DNA of 64,000 nt. Origin: Polytrichum commune (lineage: Eukaryota; Streptophyta; Polytrichopsida; Polytrichales; Polytrichaceae). Below, piece after piece: positions 47,991 to 59,682 of this stretch (position 1 is its first letter; the number at the start of each line of letters is the position of its first letter). The position numbers and the translations under genes were made by a program. The notes under the pieces were generated by a model. It was not told where the DNA came from. It was given only the letters and a program-made list of their open reading frames with translations, and did no database searches. The DNA is taken from the NCBI GenBank assembly GCA_950295325.1, contig OX485804.1, positions 21,700,001 through 21,764,000 of the forward strand, given 5' to 3'.

Positions 47991-48682
47991 TAGGATAGCT
48001 TCGATTGAGGTGACTTGAGCTCCCTGTTCGAATTTTGGAAAACAAGCTATCTATCTCTACAGGATACCAGGTGTGAGCATTAGCCTTGCAATTCAAACAA
48101 CTAACTTCTATTTAGTGGTATCTACGTGCTTACTGGCATAGAAACTAACACCTACATAACACCAACACACAGGTCATTTCTTAAGGACAAGATAAGAGGA
48201 CCTTGAACCATCTTAAATGTGAAGGACTCATCCCTGCCATGTCCATTATGAAATCATGACAACAACGCACATAAGGTGTCTCATAAAAAGAAACTTTGCC
48301 CATTCTTGCAGCGGTTCTTCACCTCACAACCAAATGCCAGCAGTTGATGACACAATTATAATATGTAACACATTTGCATCGAGGAGATCCAATCCACCAA
48401 ATCCTCTTGACCAGGTCTTGACCTGAAATTAGTAGGACAGAATATTCCTCCACCATTGTCAATAACTATGTATAGTTGTCCTAATGTCCAATACAAGTAC
48501 GATGCTTTCAATGAGCATCCAGCTTGATATAGCAGGAAATCGCATACTTTTAAAGAGTCCAAACTTCAAAGTACAAGACTTTGAAAGTTGATCTGTTGTG
48601 CAGGTAGCAGAGCTCTAAAATGACGAAAATTAGACCCAATCTAACCCCGAAATTATTAAAATTCCACCACATTATATATTTT

Positions 48683-48860
48683 ACATTCAATTCAATGACC
48701 TACATCTCCCGGAGAGAGTACGTCAACCAAACTTCTTCACCAATTAGTTTCCAATCTTGCGCCGCGGATATTATAGGCCAACTACATTAGGTTAACATAA
48801 GTTCAACCTAATGAACTAGATCTCCCGCAGAGACCAGGTCAACCAAATTTGTTCACCATA
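48683..48860. repeat. Direct repeat, period about 120 bp
   Basis: ATCTCCCGGAGAGAGTACGT near 48,706 and ATCTCCCGCAGAGACCAGGT near 48,823. Both are followed by CAACCAAA and a TTCACC word. Confidence 0.7.
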
Positions 48861-49758
48861 GGATCATCAACATAATCTCCATAACTTGGACCGCAATCAA
48901 GTCTCCACTAAAATCCGTACTGCTAGAGCTAATCGTGAGAGAACCATCAAGACTCCGAACATTCTTCCCTCCTACTCATTATCAACGACACAAAATATAC
49001 TATACATCATCTTTGCCATGCCATAGCCAACATACCCATTGCAAAAAACACCAAATCCACTGCAGCTGCTAGAATTAGAAGCTCTCCCTCCATATAAGCA
49101 ATGAGAAAGACACATTATCTGATAATCTCAGACACATAACGCACTTCTCATACAATGCAACGGCAATCTAATAAGCTCTACCAACACATCTCTCTTTTTA
49201 ACACGTTCAAACAGAGGAACTCCTTGTATATCCCCACGACACATCTCCCTGACACAATATAGCATACTATCAAATGAAGAATGAACCAATGACACACCTG
49301 AGGCCGCTACATCCACGAAATTCTTGCGCATGCGATCATGAACTAGCTAAACCACGATTCTCGCAGAGCCGAGAGACTCTGCGAGGTTTTGTCTGCGCTT
49401 TCGCAAATTGGCGATACTGCACCGAATTGGGCGTTCAGGGGGTCGATGGAACGGCCGCAGCGTGGGGGGTAAGATGGGGGTAAGATGAAGCATGTGCGAG
49501 GGGTGGATTGGGAGGTGCGGCGATGGCGATGCGCCAAAATATGAGTTGCGAGAAGCACTCTTGGGGAGCGCGTGGCTTTAATAATTTATGCAATGAAGCA
49601 CAGTTGAGATGCTGTTGTGAAGGTGCTTTGGTAGAGCCTCCGACATGGCAATTAGCTGACGTGGCAATCTCAAATACTGACCGACTGGTCCTTGGTTGGC
49701 TTTTCTCACATGGTGATTGGCTAAGGGGGATGTAAAGTTATGCCATGCATGTAGTAAG

Positions 49759-49880
49759 CTTAGGGTTAGGTTGCATGGAGGCCACTTGCCCACTAGATTC
49801 TAGTGGAAATGTAGATTTCACCAAGTGGAATCTACATTTCCACTAGAATTTGGTGGGTGAGTGGGGAAACTAACCCTTAC
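49759..49880. mobile_element. Short inverted-repeat element, family F copy 2
   Basis: 122 bp. Both ends read TTAGGGTTAG followed by GCCACT(T/C)(G/A)CCCAC and TTCTAGTGGAAATGTAGATT. The arms are nearly 60 bp each, so almost the whole element folds back. Family E sequence begins right after it. Confidence 0.8.
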
Positions 49881-49906
49881 TCATTTAAAAGGTGAAATCA
49901 CAAGGT

Positions 49907-50060
49907 GGGTATGTGGGTGTTATTCGGTTCGTTTTTCATTGTCTCCAACTTTATACCTAATACTTAGATTTACACAACGAAACTTGTGTTGCATTAGTAA
50001 ACCTATGACACTTCAACAAAAATTGGATTGGAAATTGACCTCCCCTTATTTAATTTTGTG
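49907..50060 (+). repeat. Family E repeat, first block only (copy 4)
   Basis: Shares GTGGGTGTTATTCGGTTCG, CTCCAACTTTATACC and TTACACAACGAAACTTGTG with 26,030-26,165. Confidence 0.6.
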
Positions 50061-50762
50061 TTTTGACAATTATTATGATGTAATTCTCATCACATGGGAT
50101 TGAAATTGTTCACAATAAGATCTTGAGCAAATATAGATATTTTATTTCTTCTTTCAAGGAAGGGGGGGGGGTCATTCTATGTATACTTCAAATAATACTT
50201 GCAATAAATGGGTACTTAGAAGAAGGAAGTATTTTTATGTAAGTTAACTCTCTTCCCCCGACTTTTTGATGATATAGAATTGAATCACAAAATCAACCAT
50301 ATATATACAAATTCAAGATATAAAAATAAAAACTATTGATAATAATTTGACACTAGTATGACCCATGCCATCCCATGCATAATTAAACAACATATACTTT
50401 AGGTTCATACATTTACATACTTTAATTTTCCCATTTTGACTCATGCATGATTGAAAATTAAAAATAAACAAAAAAAATAAAACATAATGAACAACCTCAT
50501 GAACTTGCCTCAATCATGTAAAGCATCCCCATTGATACAATGAATGGATATTGGATAGAAATTCATTGACAACATCAACATCACCACTATTTTGTCGAAA
50601 TGTTGGCTTGTTATTTGAGATTGATGACAAGTTTCATTATGATGTGAAGATCTATGCTTCCTCCTCAAATTTTTGACACCACAAGGATTTCAAATTCCTT
50701 CCTTCAATACCCATGTGGTGTTAAACATCTTACATAAGGTGTGGTCTTTACAAACAACATTG

Positions 50763-50876
50763 GGTTTTCAAAGTAATGTGTATAGCTTTGGTGTTGTGTT
50801 GCTCGAGCTTCTATGTGGTTGAGTACCAATTGACAACAAGCTTCTCCATCAAAGCTACTGGAGTATCAATGACTAG
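50763..50876 (+). pseudogene. Receptor-like kinase fragment (subdomain IX region)
   Basis: The plus-strand frame reads SNVYSFGVVLLELLCG, then a stop, then VPIDNKLLHQSYWS and a second stop. The DVYSFGVVLLELLTG segment is the subdomain IX/F-helix signature of plant receptor-like and Pelle-type kinases. Here the Asp is Asn, and the Gly is followed by TGA. I found no catalytic-loop (HRD) or DFG motif upstream. The downstream frames are unrecognisable. It is a short non-functional relic. Confidence 0.55.
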
Positions 50877-52234
50877 GTAAGTATACATCAACTTCTTTGT
50901 AATCTCGATGAAAATAAGGTAAGTGGGCCTAAAATGGACACTAGTAGCTCTACAACCACTTCCTTTATGATATTAAGCATGTGATTAGGACAAGATGATT
51001 AGCAAAGTGAAATCAAGATCATAACCATTTCCCTTTAATTTGAACTAGGTAATGGATGCGAGGAGCCCTAGCACAAGCTGTAAGTTATTAGTAAGCGTCC
51101 AACTTGCCGAGCCCCACTAACGATCACCTAGTACAACCAATGGGAGGGCACCACATGTTTGTTATTGGACAAAGTGGTCAAAGCATGGCATGGTCATCAA
51201 TTCCAAGTGATAATTTGCCTCCTCCTATTCAACCAAAAATAAACACATCAGCAAAATCATTTGACCTGACTGATGTACTAATGGAGTTTCATAATGCTTG
51301 TGTATTGTTTAGGTGTAGCTATTGCCAAATCTAGTAGACTAGAAAGTTACAAATGAACATGTTGCAAGCTTCCTTACATTCCACATGTCATTTGAGCAAG
51401 TGTATATATAATTCATACTCCATCTATTATTCAACTTATCTCAAAGTGCCTATTAGTGTTGATATTGAGAATATAAGGGAGATACCTATTCAACTCACAC
51501 CTTCTAAGTCCAAGCTAATAACATCAAAACATCAAAACATACTACACAATAGATGTTGTACACATGGACATTGCAAAGGTGAGGCAGGTCGTCGTAGCTT
51601 TGTGAAACTACAAGGTCATTAACTCAGCAGGGGAAATAAATTGGTGCAAACACCCAATTTGCACCAAGAAGGTTAGATTTGAAGTCATGAAACCCCACTT
51701 TAATTCTGGAAAGATAATGTCACCAAATACAAGGACAAATAGTTTTACAATGAGTATTAACCTTGTGCTTAGATGTTAAAATCAAACCATTGATCTGTTG
51801 CTATTTCTGCATATTGAGCAATGTCTATGTATATCATCCATTCGATCTTCTTCACAAACTACCAGTGGACCCTCTAGTACAGGCAGTTTCCACTCCTATA
51901 GGTGCCGAGAACATGCACTGGTAATACCTAACATCAATCTATCAACATATAAATAGCACAAACCCAGAAGTAGATGCATTCAGACAAACATCAATGCTCT
52001 TCTAGTTGACACAAGCACTTCCACTTTTGAGAAGGCTCAGACCCAATTTCATTACTTTGGGTGTAATCCCACCACTTACAGTTCATTTTCATTTGATTAT
52101 TCCTGTCTTTCTTATCAATAAGAAAGTCAACCCATATACGGTTGAAAGCTTCAGGCCACTGACTAATACCTTGAAGGCAAAATTTTGTACAATTAACACC
52201 ATGGCTTCATTCCAATTTATATCTCACTTGAGAC
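50877..52234. other. Intergenic between kinase relic and TIN1-like gene
   Basis: No gene supported. The last few hundred bases should contain the 3' untranslated region of the minus-strand gene that ends at 52,235. Confidence 0.4.
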
Positions 52235-55200
52235 CTAATCAAATAAGCCTTCCAAGTCGACATCTAGAGTCATTGCCCCAGGAGGTGTCAAAATAGGAGG
52301 CATCTTGCTTGAAACATTGCCGCTCATGTAGTCATGTGAAATTGTCATCATTGGCAGAACAGATTCCAAGTGCTGAACGCTGACAGGCCTCAATCTATTC
52401 CCTTCAACCTTCATCAAGACTTGAAACTGTAATCTGTCCACAGTCGGCTTCGTTGCCCACTCGGGCCAAATTTCCTCGTTCTCAAGATCTTCCTTTTTCA
52501 ACGCCTTTTCGACCTCAAATTCCATCTGTACAAAACTAGCTGCAGATACCTTCGCATTTAGAAGCTGGAAGGAGCCTCGCTGGTATGCCTTCGGCCCCAA
52601 AGTCTTAACTAAAGCTTGCTCCAATCCTACAAGTTTGGACATATTAATTGAAGGAAGAGGCCACATCCATGGTTCACTAAGATTGTCAGCCAGAGTCAGA
52701 GAACTGTAGGGCACATCAATTGCTTCTTCTGTGACCTCATTCTTGGCTACTTGGGACCTAAGTTCCACAGCTCCAGAGCCAAGCCTTTTAACCTTCAACC
52801 TTCCTCCACTTGATTCAGTTGGCATTGCAACAGCTGTCAGAGAACTGGGCCCTACAATTCGCAGGGACAGCAAGGGCTTTTCTTCCCCACGTGTTGCAGC
52901 TCGAAGACGGGCAGCTAAAGCTACCAAACTGGCTGCTAATTTGCCTTGTGGACCTTGAGAAAGAGGCAGCGGAAGCTGTAAAGGTCGGGAGAGGCTCACT
53001 TCACGGGCACCTTTGATGGAGATAACAGCTCCTTCGGCAAGCAGCACTCTCTTGAGCAATCCTGCGTCAACATCATGCTGTGGTTCCACTTTTGGCATGT
53101 CAGAAGTATATCCACCGCTAAAGAGTGATACTAACAAGGTCCTCTACATCCACATCCTAAACTTGTAGTTTATATCAACAAGAGATAACACAACACATGT
53201 CTTCATAATCAGTATATACTTCACTGCAAGCCTATGGAACACACCTTAGAGGGGGTGATTCATTAATCTCAAAGTGGCCTCCAATTTGATCCATGAAAAG
53301 TATATCCATGACTCAAGACTGATGCTAGCAGTCTTCTACTTCCACATCCTAAACTTGCAGTTTGTATCAACTTGACAAGGGGGTCACACACAGTCAAAGA
53401 AGCCATTCTCAAAACGAAGTTTGGTGGGCCAAGGTAAAAAAGAATTTTGGCCTTGACATGTGCCTAACCTAGGGGAGCTTGGATTCAAGGTTGGTCCCTC
53501 TATTTTAAGGTTAGAAATGTCCATATTTTAAAACTGCTGTTTCCAACTGGAGTCAAAATGAACATTTACCCAAAATAGAGGGACCATCCTTCAAACCAAG
53601 CTCCCAAGGTTAGGCACATTTCAAGGCCAAAATTCTTTTCTATTGTCCTACCAAAGCCCATTCCAATAATGGTGTTCTCATACGTGCGTGACCCCCACAT
53701 GAGACAACACATCACATATCTTCATGTAAATGCCCGCTTCACTACAAAAACTCGCAAACTCAAGTGGGTGACTCTCATCAACCTCAGAATGATCAAATTA
53801 TCTTTTCTAATTTCACCAATAAAACTAATGGTAAGGAACAGTGGAACATTTCTTACAGGCATAGAAAGCCGAAGCTCTTTTGCATCTTGGATCCACAAGT
53901 CCACAGGCCCAGCCACCTCAAATGGTGCTAAAGTTGCAGAAAATGCTTCAGGTTGCCACACATCTATAGCCCCCTCCTTCCTTTCTTTGGTGTCACCACC
54001 ATCTACGGGTTCAGTGTCACTCAAAGGAGCTGGAAGCTCCTGTAAGTACTGCCAAGAAGTTACCTCCTCTGAGAGTCTCAAAGGGACAACAACATCTCCA
54101 ACTTGGATGTCGAACTCGTAAATAAGGGTTTGCCCTACTTTGGCATCCTTTGTATCTATGCTACCTAACTTCACCTCATCTTTCTCCCAACCGAAACTTT
54201 CTACCAAAACATCCATAGTATCCTGCACAGCCAAGATCAATCTCAAATATCAGACAAATTAGCTCCTGTAAATGAGGAATTATTGTCATACCCACAAAGC
54301 AAAGTCTTCTTACATGCTCAACATTTTACACACCACATTGACACCCTAAAATCAGTTTGAATTTGTGGAAAGCCAAGAAATTATGGTCACATCTACCACT
54401 TAATTGTGCTCATCTTGTTCCCTGAACCCTCGTCCCTCCTTAGCATGTCCTTAGAGTGCTAAGGGTGATTAAGTAACAGAAACAAATGGGAGAATTGAAC
54501 ACTTTATCCCTTCTTCAGCTGTATCTACTAAAAGAATGAGGCTGTTCATTTAGTAATTTCACCATGCAGCATTGTGCATTGTGCATTCATATAACTTCCA
54601 GGAAGATAGGATATATAACCTGTCTCTTAAACAGCGACATGTAGTCAATTTAAGGTGCAAACAGCAAATGCTTGCCAGCTACATGGATCAATGGACTCAA
54701 TTCTGAGAAATTCTTATGCATAGGGGATAAAATACAGTTAGATCTAATTTGACAGCAACTGGTAATCTAACAACACACCCATAACAAATTTCTTCATTGG
54801 CATTACTAGTAAGAATCACACTATAGACAGCCCCACTAAGACACCCTCTCACTGTACAAAGGCTTCACAAAAACACAAAACATTTTAGGGCGAAATAATG
54901 TCACTACAATAGACTGACAGATGGGCCATAGTGTACAACACCTTCTTAAGGTTTGCAGTTTACCGACCCATTGAACTTCTTAAATACAAAACATATCTTT
55001 ATAGTTTCGTTCTCAAGAATTCAAGCAAGATTACTTAAAGTATCCAGAACCCAATAATTGGTAGATAGCAACAAGTGGGCCCCACCTATCCTCAAATCAT
55101 ACACGGATCGTTGGAACCAAATGCCTTGCACAGTGGAAAACAAAATCTTTAACACAAATTAAACCCAGTTTGATCAAATCTGTAAGTCTTGTAACTACAT

Positions 55201-56069
55201 CACTACCGACACAGACAACGCTTTCGAGCACCAGAGGACATGAGCTTTCAGAGAAACAGATAACAGATCTTTTAGGGCAACATGGTGTTGCTACGATAAT
55301 AGAACAGAAGGGCCATAGTGTACAAAACATTCTTAAAGAGTGCAGTTCTGCCGACCCATTGAGCTTCTTATGTACAAAACGTATCTTTTGCATTCGCTCT
55401 TTAAGAATTCGACTGAGATTATTCAGAAATACCTAACCCCAATAATTGGGAGATGGCAACAATTGGGCCCCACATATCAACACAGATACAAGAACTATCG
55501 AAACCAAATGCCTTGCACAGAAGAACATAAATTTCAAAAGAAAGACAAATTACTCTAGGTTTGATCAAACCTTGAAGTCTTGTTCCCAACACAGACAAAG
55601 GTTTCAAAAGGGTGTACAAAACTTTCTTGTAATTTGCAGTTTGACCGACCCACTGAACTTGTTAAGTAAATATAGATCTTTTGAATTCGCTCCAGATTTC
55701 GAGCGAAATTACACAGAAACTCCTAACCCCAACATTTGGTAGATGGAAACAAGTAAACCCCACAAATTCACACATCATACAAGAATCGTCGAAACCAAAT
55801 GCCTTGCAGATAACAACACAAATTTCACAGAAGGACAAATAAATCTCGGTTCGAACAAATCCCCTAGGTCTTGTAACTACATCACTTCCAACACAAACAA
55901 ATCTTTTAAGCATCCACAGGACATGACATACCTTCACAGCTTCGAAGGCCGATGCAGGAGTCTGCCCCGCTTTCAACGCTGGCGATTCCGATCCTCCCAC
56001 GGTACTCAAAAAAAAGGACACTGCGACAACTCCGATCCACACCGCCCTCCAGCCCCATCGCACTTCCAT
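52235..56069 (-). CDS. TIN1-like (tunicamycin-induced) plant-specific ER protein, complete, 448 aa
   Basis: Three phase-0 exons: 56069-55932 (46 codons), 54222-53857 (122) and 53077-52235 (280 plus TAG). The N-terminus MEVRWGWRAVWIGVVAVSFF and the following small residues form a signal peptide. Residues after about 30 are soluble, with no membrane span or KDEL tail. The mature part has DVLVESFGWEKDEVKLGS (from residue 49), a VWQPEAFSATLAPFEV segment and HDVDAGLLKRVLLAEGAV at the exon 3 start (residue 169). The length and layout resemble Arabidopsis TIN1 (At5g64510), a protein of unknown biochemical role induced by ER stress. That identification is from memory of the family and is moderate. 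The gene structure itself is firm. Exon 3 could instead begin upstream with GGYTSDMPK, but that acceptor is out of phase. Introns 1 and 2 are unusually repeat-rich. Confidence 0.8.
53103..53800. repeat. Tandem duplication in TIN1-like intron 2 (period about 195 bp), second copy interrupted
   Basis: Copy 1 runs from AAGTATATCC (53,105) through CCACATCCTAAACTTGTAG and ACAACACATGTCTTCAT. Copy 2 has AAGTATATCC (53,299) and CCACATCCTAAACTTGCAG. It is cut at 53,378 by a foldback element and resumes at 53,700 with ACAACACATCACATATCTTC. Confidence 0.75.
53379..53696. mobile_element. 318-bp foldback element in TIN1-like intron 2
   Basis: The ends GGGGGTCACACAC and (reversed) GGGGGTCACGCAC lead into long complementary arms containing AAGAATTTTGGCCTTGA, ATGTGCCTAACCT, GGAGCTTGG and GGTCCCTCTATTTT. 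The arms reach roughly 150 bp. No coding capacity. Confidence 0.85.
54924..55927. repeat. Three diverged tandem units filling TIN1-like intron 1
   Basis: Units start at 54,924, 55,312 and about 55,612 (388, about 300 and about 316 bp). Each carries in order GTGTACAA, GCAGTTY.GACCGACCCA-type, AACCCCAAYAATTGG-type, ACCAAATGCCTTGCA and CTTGT..CTA. The 3'-most end is GTCTTGTAACTACATCACT. Divergence is substantial, so the array is old. Confidence 0.8.
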
Positions 56070-56500
56070 GGTTGTGCCAATCTTCAGAAAACTCCCACCG
56101 ACAGAAACCCTAAGGACTTCGCACCGCCAAGTAACAGAATACCCTGAGAGTAGAGACACAAAGATGGCACCCAAAAGGAGCACAGGTTGAAACACCAGCA
56201 GTCAGTGGCGACAAATTTCTGCTTAGCAACGAAAACGGTGAAGCAAACTCGAGAATCGAGATCGTTCGCCACTGCCAGGACAGGTGGTAGTCGAAGAAGA
56301 AAACCTTGACCACAAGGAACATGTGCCGAGCCTACGTGACCAGGTTCGGCCACAGGTTCGACCCGAACCTCGTTTCTGGCTGAGCTTGAAGACCGGAATA
56401 ACAAATCCACTAAGAAGCCAATAAGTTCATGGTCTACTGTGGAAATTGTGTGATTCGAATATGCTCAATGCCCTTGATTGATTTACATGGGGCACATACA
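56070..56500 (-). promoter_or_regulatory. TIN1-like leader and proximal promoter
   Basis: No splice signal separates this from the ATG. An ACGT-core site (GTCACGTA on the minus strand, about 56,333-56,340) lies about 265 bp upstream of the ATG. bZIP factors, including the ER-stress type, bind such cores. I saw no full ERSE (CCAAT-N9/10-CACG), so regulation by ER stress is not shown here. Confidence 0.3.
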
Positions 56501-58550
56501 AACTTTGGGTAGTCTCAAGTTAGTGCCGAGTAAAATGATTTTGTTCCATTAATACCAATGGCGGAGACATGTTTAGGATCTCTAAAACCACATTAGAAGT
56601 GTGCGTATGTATGTATGTATGTACGTATGTGTGTGTGTGTGTGTGTGTGTATGTTCACACTATGTTCAAAATGACAATTTGTACAGTCCCCAAGAAGTTT
56701 TAATATAAAGTGTACATGGTCTATGAAATTGAAAATTCCAAAACCTATGAAGGACTCAATGGGAGGATAATTCTTAAATGGGAAACACAGAGAGCATTGT
56801 CTCTTTCAAGGCATATCATATTATTATGACATGCGGTATTTCCACAAACCATATTGGAGACTCCTTTCATCCACTCACATTACAGAGCTTGAGTATTTTG
56901 TGCACTCTTGCCAAATTTCTTGAATGAAGCTACACTAACTAGTGCAAATAGTGTGAGTTTATTGTATATATGGAATGTGGCATTCTCTGCTTCTAGCACC
57001 AGGAGGGCTTTCTATACGAATGAAAAATAATCATTCTCTCCTCGAACGTTGCCATGTGTCATTCCTACACTGGCTGAGACGCTCTTGGATCCCATGTAGC
57101 AATTACATTGCAGCAGTTTAAGTGAAGATGATATAGGCCGCCTTCTACGGTAGTATTGGTCAGCAGACTTCCAATTATTCTACAAGTCTACCCCTTGATT
57201 ACCTAGTGCACCTGATCTTCATATTTAAACTTAGCCAGGCCCGAAGCAGCATTTCAAAAACACAGCAATTCACACACTTTTATAAATATAGATGGATTCA
57301 GTGGGCAAAGTTGCATGTTCCAGTATGTCAAAGCCGAATCTTTGAGATGCTTGCATGCTACTTAAGTTGCAAATGACTATGTCTCCTCCGGTGTTTATCT
57401 TCAGATCTACTGGAATGCAAACTTAATTAGCTAACCATGGTGCCGTTCGAATCCCTTTCACATACGCAGGAGCTCTGAGACGTTGAATCTCAACAGTTGA
57501 GAAAACAAGTTACAGTTAAACTTAACAACCATTCTTATGGCTATGATCGATGTCAAAAAAAGAAAAAGTACCACAGGAGTGAAGAACATAGCTAGGTGGA
57601 GAGAATGCATTTAGAGCCAGCTACCTGCCTAATATAAATTTTCAAGAAATTTCAAGATATAGAACGAATAACATTGTTATGCAGTTATTTGACCTTGATG
57701 GAGTACTGTGATGGAGTGTTCATTCTCCCTTGGGAACGGTGCTCTTCAAAGGACGTATGGTGTCACATATTACAGTTTTGAAACATTGCGTGGTAAAGGA
57801 TCTGAAGGACCTGAAGAAACTTTCTTAATGATGTTGTCGATATGCTTCGAGACATATAACCAACACCATCAGGTCCGCAATTTCTGCCCGGTTATTGGAG
57901 TAACCGAGCACATACACACAAAGTACTGAAGGATATTCGTGACTGCATTTGTTTGGAAGAAATGAAAATCACTGTTAGTATTCCACACAGCCATGTATCA
58001 AAATCCCATGAATTATTATATAATATTGGGGTTGGCATGGACAGCCATATACATGTTTTTGGTGTCTCATGTACCTACGGAATACCTAGTCTCCTACACA
58101 CTTGCCTAACGGTACTGGCACTCAAGATCGGAGTCCATCCTTATTCACAAAATTTTGCCGGAGTATGTATGTCGTATATATGTATACATACATACCCAGA
58201 AGTCGAATATTCACCGTAACATTCGCCGAAAAGTCCCATAAAAGTCCTGCGAAGATTACTGCCCGGCTGTAAGCGTGGTGGGGCAGCCGCTTCATGTCAT
58301 GGTGATCATGTGGTACTCATGTATTCATCCTGCAAAGCCATACACGGTGGGCGACTTCAGTAGATATCTATTTTTAAGGTTATGTATATGAATATAATTA
58401 TGACATGATGAGAAAATTAAACTTGATGAATGTTCGACAACTGTTACACTTCTTATATTCTCATGGTGATTGGCATGTGTGGCGTTATGTGAAACAAAAA
58501 GAAGAAAGTTCGGGGCCGGGGGTTTCAGTTTTACAGAGGTTTCTCATGCA
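56501..58550. other. Intergenic with a (TGTA)n(GT)n tract
   Basis: The microsatellite is at 56,605-56,653. A 55-bp segment near 57,050 (CATGTGTCATTCCTACACTG) matches one near 25,113 (CACGTGTCATTCTTACACTG), a dispersed repeat. Open frames at 57,708-58,219 have no recognisable motif. Confidence 0.45.
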
Positions 58551-59333
58551 TCATGAGTAATGGCGATGACTGTCTAGGAAATTAAATGAAATCAGCAGCT
58601 GATCATTTTTCACCTGTAAATTAGTAACCTGCTCAAAGATCTCTCGCCCATTGGCCTGATAATGAGACCAACCACTGTCTTCGATGTCTTCGGCGACGCG
58701 CCTGACGGAATCGTCCGATTCTCCGGTAATGACAATACCGCAAAAAACCACTTCAGGACTTCCGTCAACACGGACAAACATTTCCATGCTCGTAATACCT
58801 TGACGGCGACGCAGAGCGCGTAGCTGCATTGCATTAACAGACAGGAAAAGACGCATCGCATCCACGGAAATCTGCATACACATAGAAACAAAATCCTAAT
58901 TATTAGTCAGATACAGGCACTCAAGCTCGACGAAGCATTAAGCAGTGCAAAACTTGATGATGAAGATGTTACATACTCTGCCACCATCGCCGAAATATGT
59001 ATGAATGATGGATGCTTAAGTGTACAAATTAATTAAAGGAAACTTTTACTTCTACCCTGATTCATTCCCCTCTGGCATGCTTGCAAGAAACTACAAGTAC
59101 AGTTATAATAAATGTCGCCGACAAATTACCTGCACTATTCGGCTGGGCGCGAGATGTTCTACAAGTAGAATATCTGGCTGGCCCGGTGCCTCTTGCCTCT
59201 CCCTGGGAGCGGCCTCATCAGCACTTGCTGCAGGGAGAGCGGCTTCACCAGCATTTCCTGCGGCCACATTATTGAGATGATTGCGGCCTCCAGCTCTGCT
59301 GGTTCCCGTAAGGCGGTGTCGGACAATCCTCAT
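58551..59333 (-). CDS. Unrecognised two-exon gene, 174 aa
   Basis: Exon A is 59333-59130 (68 codons from ATG), then donor CAG/GTAATT. Exon B is 58871-58551 (acceptor TATGCAG), phase 0, 106 codons and a stop. Exon A encodes a basic start (MRIVRHRLTG), an Ala/Glu/Pro/Arg-rich linker and DILLVEHLAPSRIVQ. Exon B starts ISVDAMRLFLSVNAMQLRAL, then RRRQGITSMEMFVRVDG, PEVVFCGIVITGESDDSVRR and an acidic/aromatic segment with EDIEDSGWSHYQ. There is no membrane span in these exons and no family I recognise. The frame upstream of the ATG stays open for about 36 codons (to about 59,441), with a phase-0 acceptor near 59,364. The protein may therefore start in an upstream exon, possibly one of the membrane-span units at 59.5-60.2 kb. 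The clean splice pair and open frames support a real gene. Confidence 0.45.
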
Positions 59334-59503
59334 GTTATAGGAAAAGAGAAAAGGGACAAATGACTTGGAGATGGTGAATTCAGAGGTGTACCAAACTGAA
59401 GATGAATCATGCTTGAGAAGTTTACCTATGGAAGAGCCTACTACTTAGCCTAATCATAAATTACGCCAACGATAAACTTCACTACATCCCGGATGAGTCC
59501 GAC

Positions 59504-59557
59504 TATAGAAAAAAACATAACAATAAACAAAAGCAGCAACAGCACGTCCTGCATCAT
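59504..59557 (-). CDS. Array unit 1: short hydrophobic reading frame, probably broken
   Basis: ATGATG, then QDVLLLLLFIVMFFL and a stop (17 aa). By alignment with unit 2, one base is missing before CTATAG. Restoring frame in the comparison only, the similarity would continue into a VGLIRDVV-like segment. It is likely a decayed member of the array. Confidence 0.25.
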
Positions 59558-59682
59558 GGTGCTTGACTGTTAAATTAATTAGTGCACAAACAGCTCCCCT
59601 GTTGGAGATGACCGAGAACAGAAGGACTGTCAGGAAGAACGACACAATTTAGACGGAATCTTGCTAAAGTTGAAGACGCTGA

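Larger units (their letters stand above)
47527..49570 (-). promoter_or_regulatory. Malic enzyme leader and promoter region, probably with a leader intron
   Basis: A splice acceptor (CTCTCAG at 47,550-47,544) lies 17 bases before the ATG. A GC-rich, CpG-bearing stretch sits at about 49,340-49,560. The simplest model is a transcription start in that GC-rich stretch, with a leader intron of about 1.8 kb. Two tandem duplications occupy the putative intron (47,632-47,990 and 48,683-48,860). The start site itself is not determined. Confidence 0.4.

Noticed and set aside
52006..52296. 96-codon plus-strand frame
   Set aside because: It overlaps the 3' end of the TIN1-like coding region and its probable 3' untranslated region.
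53669..54121. 150-codon plus-strand frame
   Set aside because: Antisense to TIN1-like exon 2.
55743..56147. 134-codon plus-strand frame
   Set aside because: It overlaps exon 1 of the TIN1-like gene and its intronic tandem array; no motif and no splice partners.
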